From Rhodobacterales bacterium HKCCE4037 (GTDB lineage: Bacteria > Pseudomonadota > Alphaproteobacteria > Rhodobacterales > Rhodobacteraceae), in the NCBI GenBank assembly GCA_015689645.1, contig WVSM01000011.1, positions 19,521-83,520 on the forward strand: a stretch of 64,000 nucleotides of DNA, written 5' to 3'. This document shows positions 26,316 through 34,592 of the stretch, one piece after another. The translations under genes were made by a program, and so were the position numbers. Below the pieces are notes generated by a model. The model was not told the origin of the DNA, ran no database searches, and worked only from the letters and a program-made list of their open reading frames with translations. How positions within the stretch are numbered: position 1 is the stretch's first letter; each line of letters opens with the position of its first letter.

Positions 26316-27536
26316 ATGAAACTCGACACCCTCGAAATCTTTCCGGTCGCCCCGCCGCCACCCGGCTGGGGCGGGCGCTACTGGCTGATCGTGCGGATTA
26401 CCACCGCTTGCGGCATCACCGGCCTGGGCGAGGTCTACGCGGCCGCTGTCGGCCCGCAGGCGATGGAGGCGGTCATATCCGACGTCTTCACGCGCCACAT
26501 GGCAGGCGAGAACCCCGAGAATATCGAACTCATGTCCCGCCGCGCGCAATCCTCGGGGTTCACCCAGCGCCCCGATCCGACGGTGTTCGGCGCCTTCTCG
26601 GGACTGGAGATGGCTTGTTGGGACATCCTCGGCAAGGCGCGGGAACGGCCGGTCTGGGCGCTTCTGGGCGGCAGGATGAACGACCGTCTGCGCGCCTATA
26701 CCTACCTCTATCCCGAACCGCACCACGACGCGGACAGCTTCTGGGTCGACCCCGATGCCGCCGCGGAGGCCGCGCTTGCGCGAGTCGACGAAGGCTGGAC
26801 CGCGGTGAAATTCGATCCCGCCGGCCCTTACACGATCCGCGGCGGGCACATGCCCGCGATGTTCGACATGGACCTGTCCGCTCGCTTCTGTGCCGCGATC
26901 CGGGGCGCGGTGGGTGCACGCGCCGACCTTCTTTTCGGCACCCACGGGCAGTTCATCCCCGGCGGCGCGATCCGTCTGGCGAAGGCGATCGAGCCGCATG
27001 ATCCGCTCTGGTTCGAGGAGCCGATCCCGCCGGACAACCTGCCCGGGCTGGCCGAGGTCGCGGCCCATACCTCCATCCCCGTCGCCACCGGCGAGCGGCT
27101 TTCCGGCAAGGCCGAGTTCGCGCTCGCCCTGCGCTACGGCGCGCGCATCCTGCAACCGGCGCTGGGGCGCGCGGGCGGCATCTGGGAGGGCAAGAAGATC
27201 GCCACCCTGGCCGAAGCCGCGGGCGCGCAGCTTGCCCCGCATCTCTACGCGGGACCGGTGGAATGGGCCGCGAACGTGCATCTGGGCGTAAGTTGCCCGA
27301 ACCTCCTGATGGTCGAGGCGATCGAGACGCCGTTTCACGAGGCGCTGGTCACCGGCCGCCCGCGCGTCGAAAACGGTTTCGTGGCCGCGCCCGAGGCCCC
27401 CGGTCTTGGGATCGAGCTGAACGACGACGTCGCGCGGGCCAATCGCTACACCGGCAATCGCCTGCATCTGGAGATGCAGGAAGCGCCCTGCGATTGGCAG
27501 AACGGCAACAATTTCGCCGGGGGCAGCGCGGATTAG
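26316..27536 (+). CDS. Enolase-superfamily (mandelate racemase/muconate lactonizing-type) enzyme
   Basis: A 406-residue enolase-superfamily protein, probably a sugar-acid dehydratase. 'YWLIVRITTACGITGLGEVY' starts the capping domain; 'SGLEMACWDILGKARERPVW' and the barrel follow. Metal ligands two and three are clear ('LWFEEPIPPDN', 'ATGERLSGK'), but where the first Asp is usual the sequence reads 'LLFGTHGQF'. The start is uncertain: 26316 has no strong ribosome-binding site and an in-frame ATG lies at 26277. It is convergent with the GntR gene, 12 bp apart, which may regulate it. Confidence 0.85.
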   Translation: MKLDTLEIFPVAPPPPGWGGRYWLIVRITTACGITGLGEVYAAAVGPQAMEAVISDVFTRHMAGENPENIELMSRRAQSSGFTQRPDPTVFGAFSGLEMACWDILGKARERPVWALLGGRMNDRLRAYTYLYPEPHHDADSFWVDPDAAAEAALARVDEGWTAVKFDPAGPYTIRGGHMPAMFDMDLSARFCAAIRGAVGARADLLFGTHGQFIPGGAIRLAKAIEPHDPLWFEEPIPPDNLPGLAEVAAHTSIPVATGERLSGKAEFALALRYGARILQPALGRAGGIWEGKKIATLAEAAGAQLAPHLYAGPVEWAANVHLGVSCPNLLMVEAIETPFHEALVTGRPRVENGFVAAPEAPGLGIELNDDVARANRYTGNRLHLEMQEAPCDWQNGNNFAGGSAD

Positions 27537-27548
27537 GGCAACTGAGCG

Positions 27549-28316
27549 TTACCGTTCGCGCTCCTGCGCGTAGCGCAACTGTGCGATTTCCTCGTTGCGC
27601 TCGAAGGCCTTCAGGGAGGACAGCTCTTCGGTGACATATTCGAGATGCGCGACCACCGCCGCCTTCGCGCGCACCGGATCGCGGGCCTGGATGGCCTCAT
27701 TGATCGCGCGGTGCTGATCCAGCAACATGTCGCGGGTGGTGCGGTTCTTGAACATCTGTTGGCGGTTGTAGAAGACGCCCTGCCGCAGAAGGTCGAAACT
27801 CGCCCGCATCATGTGCAGCAGGATCACGTTGTGGCTGGCCTCGATGATGGCGAGGTGGAACTCCGCGTCCAGTTCCGCCTCGTCCGAGGGATTCCGCTTG
27901 CGATGCGCGGCCTCCATCTTGCGAAAGATCGTGTCGATCACCTTCAGATCGGTGTCCGAGCCCTGCGTCGCCGCGCGCTCCGCCGCGATCCCTTCGAGGT
28001 CCTGACGGAACGCGATGTAATCGAAAATCGCCTCTTCATGGGCACTCAGGAGGGCGACGAGCGCTGGAGAAAAGGCGGAGCCCAACACATCCGCGACGTA
28101 GATCCCCGCGCCCGCACGGGTGGCCAGAAGGCCCTTGCTCTGCAATTCGGCGACCGCTTCGCGCAGGCTGGGGCGCGACACGCCGAGGCGTTCGCTCAAT
28201 TCCCGTTCCGAGGGCAGCCGGTCGCCGGGCCGCAATACGCCGCGCAGGACAAGCTGTTCGATCTGCTTGACCACGGATTGCGACAGCTTTTCGGCCTCGA
28301 TGCGCTGGAACGGCAT
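27549..28316 (-). CDS. GntR-family (FadR/FCD) transcriptional regulator
   Basis: A 255-residue repressor-type protein. The winged helix is 'LVLRGVLRPGDRLPSERELS' and 'LGVSRPSLREAVAELQSKGL'. The C-terminal FCD helical domain shows the metal-binding pattern Asp/His/His ('LDAEFHLAIIEASHN', 'DQHRAINEAI', 'HLEYVTEEL'). It resembles the PdhR/LldR/GlcC branch, which senses small organic acids such as pyruvate, lactate or glycolate. A GGTCA-type operator 16 bp ahead of its ATG suggests autoregulation. Ligand unknown. Confidence 0.92.
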   Translation of the reverse strand: MPFQRIEAEKLSQSVVKQIEQLVLRGVLRPGDRLPSERELSERLGVSRPSLREAVAELQSKGLLATRAGAGIYVADVLGSAFSPALVALLSAHEEAIFDYIAFRQDLEGIAAERAATQGSDTDLKVIDTIFRKMEAAHRKRNPSDEAELDAEFHLAIIEASHNVILLHMMRASFDLLRQGVFYNRQQMFKNRTTRDMLLDQHRAINEAIQARDPVRAKAAVVAHLEYVTEELSSLKAFERNEEIAQLRYAQERER

Positions 28317-28331
28317 GATCCCTCCCCGGAT

Positions 28332-28350
28332 TGGTCAAATGATATGACCA
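28332..28350 (-). promoter_or_regulatory. GntR/FadR-type operator
   Basis: TGGTCA (28332-28337) and TGACCA (28345-28350) are exact inverted half-sites around a 7-bp AT-rich centre. The TGGT...ACCA arms are the known core of FadR, PdhR and GlcC operators. The site lies 16 bp upstream of the GntR start codon, so binding would block its own transcription. Confidence 0.7.
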
Positions 28351-28470
28351 GTGGGCCTTGAAAGTCCATCGCGCTTGCGGCACGCCGTTTGCTTTTCGCG
28401 GCATTGTAGAGGGCAAAAGAAAGGCCCGCGCATCGGGTGATGGAGGGCCGTTCAATGGAGTATGCCGCGA

Positions 28471-29133
28471 TTACCGGGGGCGGATGATAACCTCGACCCG
28501 GCGGTTCTGCTGGCGGCCTTCGGAGGTCAGGTTGGTGGCGACCGGATCATCCTCACCGCGTCCGATGGAGCGCACGCGGGCCGGGGCGACGCCGGCCTCG
28601 AGCAGGACACCCGCGACGGCCTGTGCCCGGCGGGTCGAGAGGTCCTGGTTGTAGGCGGCCGAGCCGGTGTTGTCGGTGTGGCCTTCGACGATCACGTCGG
28701 TGGCGGGATACTGGTTCAGGTTGCGAGCCATGGCGCGCAGGTCGCCTTGGAGGCTGGCGCGGATCGCGGCACTGTCGAAATCGAACAGGATGCCTTCCGG
28801 CATCGTCACGACCAGTTCGGAACCGGTATTCTGCACCTGGATCTGGCTGTTGTTGAGCGATCCGCGCAGGTCGCGGGCCTGGGCGTCGAGCGCGTTGCCA
28901 ATGGCGGCACCCGAGGCGGCACCGACGGCCGCGCCGAGAACGGCACCGCGCGCCGGGTTCGCATCGTCGCCGGTCGCGCCGAGGAAGCCGCCGAGGATAC
29001 CGCCGATCACCGCGCCGTCACGGGTGCGGTTGGGGGCGTTCGGGTCGGCGCCGTAGGGGGTGTTGGTGACGCAGCCCGACAGCGCCAATGCGCCCGCGCC
29101 GGCCAGGAGAAGGGGTTTGATCAGAGAAGTCAT
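28471..29133 (-). CDS. OmpA-family peptidoglycan-associated lipoprotein
   Basis: A 220-residue outer-membrane lipoprotein. Lipobox 'LSGC' (Cys at about 21) ends a clear signal peptide. A glycine-zipper region follows ('GAVIGGILGGFLGATG', 'GAAVGAASGAAIGNAL'), then an OmpA C-terminal domain with 'LFDFDSAAIR', 'VEGHTDNTGSAAYN' and 'SIGRGEDDPVATN', including the Asp and Arg that grip diaminopimelate. It tethers outer membrane to the cell wall. The start at 29133 is chosen for the signal peptide and the AAGG upstream. Confidence 0.93.
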   Translation of the reverse strand: MTSLIKPLLLAGAGALALSGCVTNTPYGADPNAPNRTRDGAVIGGILGGFLGATGDDANPARGAVLGAAVGAASGAAIGNALDAQARDLRGSLNNSQIQVQNTGSELVVTMPEGILFDFDSAAIRASLQGDLRAMARNLNQYPATDVIVEGHTDNTGSAAYNQDLSTRRAQAVAGVLLEAGVAPARVRSIGRGEDDPVATNLTSEGRQQNRRVEVIIRPR

Positions 29134-29254
29134 GGATGTGCCTTTGCTCGCTTCGTCCCCGTTTCCCAAGGGAACTTTGCGGCGCAGTATATCAGCGCAA
29201 CGGGGGCGGGACAGGGGAAAAGCGCGCGGCGGCGCGGCACCGGCGAGGCGGCGC

Positions 29255-30109
29255 TTATCGTGCAGCGTCCTCGGTCGTGGCGGCCTCCCACGCCAGCATG
29301 GCGCGTTTGACGGGCAGGCCCCAGTGGTAACCGCCGAGCCCGCCGGATTTGCGCAGCGCGCGGTGGCAGGGGATCAGCCAAGAGATCGGGTTGCGCCCAA
29401 CGGCGGTGCCGACGGCGCGTACGGCGCGCGGTTTGCCGATGGCGCCGGCGATCTCGGAATAGGTGGTGACGTGGCCGGTGGGGATGTTCAAAAGCGCCTC
29501 CCACACCTTGATCTGGAACGGCGCGCCGATGAGCGCGAGGCGCACGTCGCCGCCCGCGCCGAAGGCCGCGTCGGCCATTGGGCGGATGGCTTGCGGGTCT
29601 TCGACGTAGGTTGCGTTAGGCCAGCGGCTGCGCAGGTCGGCCATGGCGGGTTCGGGCCCGGTTTCGGAGGCGAAGCCGATGCCGCAGATGCCCTTGTCGG
29701 TCGCCATGACCAAGGCGGGGCCGAAAGGGCTTTCGAACCAGCCCCAGCGGATCGTGAGGCCTGCGCCGCCAGAGGCGTAGGTGCCGGGGCTCATGGCTTC
29801 CCAGCGGATGAAGAGGTCGTGCAGCCGTCCGCCGGAGGTCAGGCCGGTTTCGCCCACGGTGTCGAGGACGGTGAAGCGTTCGGCCAGAAGCCGCCGCGCG
29901 TGATCGAGGGTCAGGTATTGCTGGTAGCGCTTAGGGCTGACGCCGACCCAGCCGGAGAAGGTGCGCTGGAAATGGGCGGGGCTCATGTTCAGCCGCCCCG
30001 CTAGGTCGTCGAGCGACTGGTGCGGGTCGGTGTCGATCAGGTCGAGCGCGCGGCGCATGACCTCGAAATGATAGCTGCCGGAGCGGTCGAATTGGGCGTG
30101 GTCGTTCAT
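29255..30109 (-). CDS. AraC-type regulator fused to O6-methylguanine-DNA methyltransferase
   Basis: A 284-residue fusion: AraC helix-turn-helix pair at about residues 15-110 ('LDDLAGRLNMSPAHFQRTFS', 'GVSPKRYQQYLTLDHARRLL'), then a methyltransferase domain with active-site Cys248 in 'ISWLIPCHRALR'. It resembles Ada but lacks the N-terminal zinc domain with the phosphotriester-accepting Cys, so methylphosphotriester sensing is not expected. It repairs O6-methylguanine by suicidal transfer. It may regulate its own expression; the 238-bp AT-richer region 30110-30347 upstream holds its promoter. Confidence 0.92.
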   Translation of the reverse strand: MNDHAQFDRSGSYHFEVMRRALDLIDTDPHQSLDDLAGRLNMSPAHFQRTFSGWVGVSPKRYQQYLTLDHARRLLAERFTVLDTVGETGLTSGGRLHDLFIRWEAMSPGTYASGGAGLTIRWGWFESPFGPALVMATDKGICGIGFASETGPEPAMADLRSRWPNATYVEDPQAIRPMADAAFGAGGDVRLALIGAPFQIKVWEALLNIPTGHVTTYSEIAGAIGKPRAVRAVGTAVGRNPISWLIPCHRALRKSGGLGGYHWGLPVKRAMLAWEAATTEDAAR

Positions 30110-30347
30110 TGGCTCACATCTCCTGTGTCCTCAATCTAGGCGGAGAGGCGAAGCCGCGCGACCCGGAAGCTGCGGGTTGGGTTATCTAGGTTGATCAGGT
30201 GGGTTAAGGCTTTGTATTAAAACCATAATGAAGTTTCCGTAAACTGGATATTAACTCGCTGGTCGCCCATTCCGGAGACGTCGGCCGGACCAGAGGGCCT
30301 GATGTCGTCCGCGACGAACCGTGGCAGCGGATCAGCGGGACAGTGGC
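30110..30347. other. Intergenic region upstream of the AraC-MGMT gene
   Basis: This 238-bp gap between the methyltransferase start and the Hint-gene stop holds no convincing gene. A short inverted repeat ACCCG/CGGGT (30161-30177) and an AT-rich stretch near 30210-30250 (runs such as TTGTATTAAAACC) probably contain the promoter for the minus-strand methyltransferase gene. I see no known operator. Confidence 0.4.
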
Positions 30348-31019
30348 TCAGGCGACGGCCCGCGCCGGCGCGTCGGCCACCTGATCTGATGCCGTCCCGG
30401 GGTTCAGGAGCGTGTCGGGGAAGGCACCGGGGGGCAAAGCGTGGGCCTCGTGCCCCGTCACGCAGAGGCGTGCCGTCCGGTCGTGGCCGAAGCGCAGGAT
30501 ACGCACCAGTTTCCACGCCGGAACCGGGTCTTCCATGCAGATGGTGTCGCCGAGAAACAGGCTGTCGAGGCCGGTGCCGTCCGTCATCAGCACTTCGTGC
30601 CGGTCGAAGAGGAACAGGTGATAGGCGTAATCCGGGTCGCGGATGACGCGGGACACACCGGGCCAGTGCAAGAGGTCACGGGCGCGGACGAGGACCTCCA
30701 CCGTACCGAAACAGAGCTCGCAAGGGGCACCGGAGAGGCGCAGGCGCTGGTCGGGTGCGACGAGCAGCGGCTCGGCCGGGTTGCCGGGGCCGAGGGCATC
30801 GGGCCGGATCTGGATCGGGTGATCGAAATCGGGCCCGGCCCCGAACTGCCGCAAGCCGCGCCAGCGGACCGGCTGCCAGCCGTTGTCCTGTGTCCAAAGC
30901 TCATCCCCGAGGGTGATCCAGTCGACCGGCATCATGCCGTCACGGGTCAGCAGCATGGTGCCGGAGGCGAGGCCGCGGGCGCGGGGCAGGTCGGGGGAGG
31001 CTGTCGGCGTCTGATCCAT
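30348..31019 (-). CDS. Hint-domain protein
   Basis: A 223-residue protein whose centre is a Hint (Hedgehog/intein) fold: 'GLASGTMLLTRDGMMPVDWI', 'LGDELWTQDNGWQPVRW', 'PDQRLRLSGAPCELCFG', 'VLMTDGTGLDSLFLGD'. The family is abundant in Rhodobacteraceae, often at the C-terminus of secreted repeat proteins; here it stands almost alone. The usual N-terminal Cys/Ser nucleophile after 'GLA' is a Ser, so self-splicing is doubtful. The 31019 start follows AAGAGGATC. Function unknown. Confidence 0.8.
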   Translation of the reverse strand: MDQTPTASPDLPRARGLASGTMLLTRDGMMPVDWITLGDELWTQDNGWQPVRWRGLRQFGAGPDFDHPIQIRPDALGPGNPAEPLLVAPDQRLRLSGAPCELCFGTVEVLVRARDLLHWPGVSRVIRDPDYAYHLFLFDRHEVLMTDGTGLDSLFLGDTICMEDPVPAWKLVRILRFGHDRTARLCVTGHEAHALPPGAFPDTLLNPGTASDQVADAPARAVA

Positions 31020-31146
31020 GGGCTGATCCTCTTGCGACAAGCTGAACGTCCGCTTAACCGCGCCGAAGGGAATGGAGACAATTTGACTGGACCGGCGCCT
31101 GCGGCTTTCCCTTGCCGAGCGGCGTGCGACCCGCCACAAAGCCCCC

Positions 31147-31803
31147 ATGGCCAAGATCGCGAAACCCCTCGATTACCGGACGATCCACGAGATCTTCACC
31201 CGCTTCCGCGACGCGGAGGAACACCCGAAGGGCGAGTTGAACCACGTCAACGCCTATACGCTGGTGGTCGCCGTGGCCCTGAGCGCGCAGGCAACGGATG
31301 CCGGCGTGAACAAGGCGACGGAGGCGTTGTTCAAGGTCGCCGATACGCCGCAGAAGATGCTCGACCTCGGCGAGGAGGGGCTGACCGACTATATCAAGAC
31401 GATCGGCCTGTTCCGCCAGAAGGCCAAGAACGTGATGAAGCTGAGCCAGATCCTCGTGGACGAGTATGGCGGCGAGGTGCCTTCGAGCCGGGCGGCCCTG
31501 CAATCGCTGCCGGGGGTGGGGCGCAAGACCGCGAACGTGGTGCTGAACATGTGGTGGCGGCATCCGGCGCAGGCGGTGGACACGCATATCTTCCGGGTCG
31601 GCAACCGCACGCGGATCGCGCCGGGCAAGGACGTGGACGCGGTGGAGCGCCAGATCGAGGACAATGTCCCGGCGGAGTTCCAGCTTCATGCCCATCACTG
31701 GCTGATCCTGCACGGCCGCTACATCTGCGTGGCGCGGAAGCCGAAATGCGGGGCCTGCCTGATCCGCGACCTGTGCCCCTACGAGGACAAGACCGTGGCG
31801 TGA
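31147..31803 (+). CDS. nth: Endonuclease III
   Basis: A 218-residue helix-hairpin-helix DNA glycosylase/AP lyase that removes oxidised pyrimidines. Lys127 in 'LPGVGRKTANVVLN' and Asp145 in 'AVDTHIFRVGNRT' are the catalytic pair. Four cysteines near the C-terminus ('CVARKPKCGACLIRDLC') make the [4Fe-4S] cluster with C-x6-C-x2-C-x5-C spacing. It is divergent from the Hint gene, and its stop is followed at once by a tandem hairpin repeat. Confidence 0.97.
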   Translation: MAKIAKPLDYRTIHEIFTRFRDAEEHPKGELNHVNAYTLVVAVALSAQATDAGVNKATEALFKVADTPQKMLDLGEEGLTDYIKTIGLFRQKAKNVMKLSQILVDEYGGEVPSSRAALQSLPGVGRKTANVVLNMWWRHPAQAVDTHIFRVGNRTRIAPGKDVDAVERQIEDNVPAEFQLHAHHWLILHGRYICVARKPKCGACLIRDLCPYEDKTVA

Positions 31804-31814
31804 GGGGCCTCTCC

Positions 31815-31925
31815 CCCGGAAAACCACGTTTTCCGGGTGGATTTCCGCGAAATCCGGGGTGCGCGGGACGCGGGTGTGTGTGCCTTGGAAAACGCGGTTT
31901 TCCTCACGGATTTCGCGGAAATCCG
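31815..31925. repeat. Tandem double-hairpin repeat
   Basis: Two copies, each of two hairpins. Copy 1: arms CCCGGAAAAC/GTTTTCCGGG (31815-31837, loop CAC) and GGATTTC/GAAATCC (31839-31855, loop CGC). Copy 2: GGAAAAC/GTTTTCC (31887-31903, loop GCG) and CGGATTTC/GAAATCCG (31907-31925, loop GCG). Arm sequences are shared but loops and flanks differ. It fills the 197-bp gap between nth and the adenosine kinase and may act as a terminator or REP-like element. Confidence 0.75.
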
Positions 31926-32000
31926 CTTTGCAGACTGATGGCTTGAGGGTGCAGGCGCGAGCCTCTACACACGCGTAAAGCCTTCCTAGAGGACCCTCCC

Positions 32001-32993
32001 ATGAACCAGACCTACGACCTCGTCGGCATCGGCAATGCGATCGTCGATGTCATCAGCCACGGCGATGACAGCTTTCTCGACAACATGGGGATCGAGAAGG
32101 GCATCATGCAGCTGGTCGAGCGGGAGCGGGCCGAGATCCTGTATGGCGCGATGAAGGACCGGGTGCAGACGCCGGGCGGCTCGGTCGCCAATACGGTGGC
32201 GGGCGCGGGCACGCTGGGGCTGAAGACGGCGTTCCTGGGCAAGGTGAAGGACGATGCGCTGGGCCGGTTCTATGCCAAGGAAATGATCGACGACGGCATT
32301 GCCTTCCCTAACCCGCCGACGAAGGGCGAGGTGCCGCCGACCTCGCGTTCGATGATCTTCGTCTCGCCCGATGGCGAGCGGTCGATGAACACCTACCTCG
32401 GCGCGGGCGCGGATTTCGACGAGGGAGACGTGGACGCCAGCGTCGCGGGGGACACGCGATTCCTGTTCCTCGAGGGTTACCTCTATGACAAGGATGAGGG
32501 CAAACGCGCCTTCACCGCCGCCGCGCGGGCCTGCCATGCGGGTGGTGGCCGGGCGGGGATCACCCTGTCCGATCCGTTATGCGTGGACCGGCACCGCGAC
32601 GATTTCCGCCGCCTGATCGCCGAGGAGATGGAGATCACGCTGGGCAATCGCGAGGAATGGCTGTCGCTCTACCGGACGGAGGACCTGGAGGAGGCGCTGG
32701 CGCAGGCGTCCGAGGTTTGCGAGACGGTGGTCTGCACCCGGTCGGGCGACCCAGTGATCGCGATCCACAGGGGCGCGCGCGTCGAGGTGCCGGTCACGCG
32801 AGTGACGCCGGTCGATGCGACCGGGGCGGGCGACCAGTTCGCGGCCGGGTTCCTGTACGGCCTGGCGACGGGGCAGACGTTGGAGGTCTCGGCCCGGATG
32901 GGCGTGGCGGCGGCGGCCGAGGTGATCGCCCATGTCGGGCCGCGTCCGAAGCGGTCGCTGCGCAAAGTTTTCGCCGAAAACAGGCTGATTTGA
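32001..32993 (+). CDS. PfkB-family carbohydrate kinase, probable adenosine kinase
   Basis: A 330-residue ribokinase-fold enzyme. 'VGIGNAIVDVISH' opens the N-terminal strand, 'TPGGSVANTVAGAGTLG' is PfkB signature 1, and 'DATGAGDQFAAGFLYGLATG' is signature 2 with the catalytic Asp. Members with this start in alphaproteobacteria are annotated as adenosine kinase, phosphorylating adenosine to AMP in purine salvage. The specific substrate is inferred. The ATG is preceded by GAGGACC. It lies between the hairpin repeat and the cyclic-nucleotide genes without an obvious operon. Confidence 0.88.
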   Translation: MNQTYDLVGIGNAIVDVISHGDDSFLDNMGIEKGIMQLVERERAEILYGAMKDRVQTPGGSVANTVAGAGTLGLKTAFLGKVKDDALGRFYAKEMIDDGIAFPNPPTKGEVPPTSRSMIFVSPDGERSMNTYLGAGADFDEGDVDASVAGDTRFLFLEGYLYDKDEGKRAFTAAARACHAGGGRAGITLSDPLCVDRHRDDFRRLIAEEMEITLGNREEWLSLYRTEDLEEALAQASEVCETVVCTRSGDPVIAIHRGARVEVPVTRVTPVDATGAGDQFAAGFLYGLATGQTLEVSARMGVAAAAEVIAHVGPRPKRSLRKVFAENRLI

Positions 32994-33057
32994 AAGGCTT
33001 GGCAGCGCTGCGCGCGCCGCATAGGCTGCGGGCAAGCTGGGGGGCCGCGAGGGACAC

Positions 33058-33750
33058 GTGCCGGATCTGACGGAAAGCCTGACGATGAGCGGCGGCTCGC
33101 TCGTGATCCTGTTGTTCGGGCTCGTCTTCAAGTTCTCGGGCTTCGCGGTGCGCGACGAGTTGCTGCTGCGGGTGCTGGTCGTGATGGGGTTCATCTGCGA
33201 CGCGGCCTATTACTTCTTCCGGCCCGAGCCGATCCTGCCGTCCGTCCTGTCGAATATCGCGCTTCTGTCGGTCAACATCGTGCTGATTGCGGCGATCCTG
33301 CTGGAGCGCACGACCTGGAGGATGAGTTCCGCGGACCGCGAGGTCTTCGTGCTGTTCCCGACGTTGACGCCCGGCCAGTTCCGGCGGCTGCGCAAGATGA
33401 TGACCACCGAGCAGGCCGAGCCGGGGCGGGTGCTGACCGAGGAGGGCAAGGGGGTGGACGAGCTGATGCTGGCCTTCACTTCGGAGATCACGGTTGAGAA
33501 GGCGGGGGAGAAGTTTCCGATTGCGGGGCCGGCCTTCGTGGGCGAGATCGCCTTCCTGACCGGCGAGACGTCGAGCGCGACGGTCACGCTGCCCCATGGC
33601 GGCACGGTCCTGCGGGTGGAAAGCGTGGCGCTGAAACGGCGGATGGTGCGCAACCCCGGCTTCAACAACGCGATGGTGGCGCTGTTCGGGCGTGAACTGG
33701 CGCGGAAGGTAGCCTATTCGGTGCCGATGGAGCGCGCGGCGGCACCCTGA
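33058..33750 (+). CDS. Membrane-anchored cyclic-nucleotide-binding-fold protein 1
   Basis: A 230-residue protein with three hydrophobic helices ('LVILLFGLVFKFSGF', 'LLRVLVVMGFICDAAYYF', 'IALLSVNIVLIAAIL') followed by a CNBD-like beta-roll (about 95-215, 'RVLTEEGKGVDELM', 'GPAFVGEIAFLTGETSSATV'). The layout is Popeye-like. In CRP/PKA the phosphate-binding cassette has 'PRA' after the helix; here 'SSA' stands there, so the key Arg is absent. It starts at GTG 33058 or ATG 33085. The end overlaps the convergent paralogue by 37 bp. Confidence 0.8.
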   Translation: MPDLTESLTMSGGSLVILLFGLVFKFSGFAVRDELLLRVLVVMGFICDAAYYFFRPEPILPSVLSNIALLSVNIVLIAAILLERTTWRMSSADREVFVLFPTLTPGQFRRLRKMMTTEQAEPGRVLTEEGKGVDELMLAFTSEITVEKAGEKFPIAGPAFVGEIAFLTGETSSATVTLPHGGTVLRVESVALKRRMVRNPGFNNAMVALFGRELARKVAYSVPMERAAAP

Positions 33751-34427
33751 GCGGCGGTGGCGCGGTTGGCGCCGTCGATCTTGCGCTGCGCCTCGATCTG
33801 GAGCGCGTTGGAAATCGCCAAGGCGAAATCGTGGTCGGCCTCCAGCTCGCGGATCAGGGCGGCGCGGGCCAGCGTGAAGATGCGGGCCTTTTCGGTGATC
33901 TCGACATCCGCCGTGGCATCGGCGCCGTGCATGATCGTCATCTCGCCGATCAGCGCGCCGGGGCCAAGGGTGGCGACCTCCGCGCCGTGGGCGGTGACCC
34001 GCGCCGCGCCTTCGGCGACATAGACCAGCTCGTGCACACTCTGGCCCTGGCGGGTCAGGATCGTGCCGGGGCTGACACTTTGCCAGCGCCCGAGCCGCAG
34101 GAACTTGCGCGCGAGATGCGGGGGCAGGCTGGCGAAGTGTTTGGAGAGGAACTTGCGTTCTTCCTCGGAGAACCGTGCGGCGCTGCGCTCCCACGCCATG
34201 CGGGCGAGGCCGATGATCGAGAGCACGATCCAGAACATCTGGATCAGCGCGGAGGACATGTTGAGGGTGTCGGTGAGGCTGACGAGGACGAAGGCTGCGG
34301 CGGCGAGGTTCAGAAGGGTGTAGAGCGGTGAGCGGCCGCGCAGGAAGCCAAGCTGAAGCGCGCCGTAGGCGGCAAGGTAAAGCGCGACGCCCAGAAGGCC
34401 CGCCGCGGACCAGATGCTGAAATCCAT
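33714..34427 (-). CDS. Membrane-anchored cyclic-nucleotide-binding-fold protein 2
   Basis: A 237-residue likely paralogue of the convergent neighbour: three hydrophobic helices ('AAGLLGVALYLAAYGALQL', 'LLNLAAAAFVLVSL', 'ALIQMFWIVLSIIGLA'), a basic linker, then a CNBD beta-roll ('GTILTRQGQSVHELVYVAEG', 'GPGALIGEMTIMHGADATAD'). The cassette again lacks the Arg that binds the cyclic phosphate (Thr in 'DATAD'). It is divergent from the cyclase gene at 34631. It could sense cAMP in an altered way, another ligand, or protein contacts. Confidence 0.8.
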   Translation of the reverse strand: MDFSIWSAAGLLGVALYLAAYGALQLGFLRGRSPLYTLLNLAAAAFVLVSLTDTLNMSSALIQMFWIVLSIIGLARMAWERSAARFSEEERKFLSKHFASLPPHLARKFLRLGRWQSVSPGTILTRQGQSVHELVYVAEGAARVTAHGAEVATLGPGALIGEMTIMHGADATADVEITEKARIFTLARAALIRELEADHDFALAISNALQIEAQRKIDGANRATAAQGAAARSIGTE

Positions 34428-34592
34428 TGCCTCGACTTTCGACGGTGCCGGGGAAGGGGTCCGGCCAGCCCGCAGCGTGACGCCTGCACACCCCTTCTGT
34501 CAAATGCGCAAATGCGGGCGAAGGGTTTGCGAGCACAGGAAAATTCCGCCAAGGTCCGCTGGACCGGGCAGCGCCCGAAGGGAGACCTCGAC

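Noticed and set aside
29255..30109. Full-length Ada regulator
   Set aside because: The N-terminal zinc domain with its methylphosphotriester-accepting Cys is missing; only the AraC and methyltransferase parts are present.
30217..30516. 99-codon minus-strand frame upstream of the methyltransferase gene
   Set aside because: It overlaps the Hint gene in another frame and shows no coding character or domain.
30348..31019. Intein or self-splicing element
   Set aside because: The Hint domain is not inside a host protein, the first residue of the domain is not a clear Cys nucleophile, and no C-terminal His-Asn splice motif is visible.
31815..31925. CRISPR array
   Set aside because: There are only two units, each made of hairpins, with no regular spacer-repeat pattern and no cas genes.
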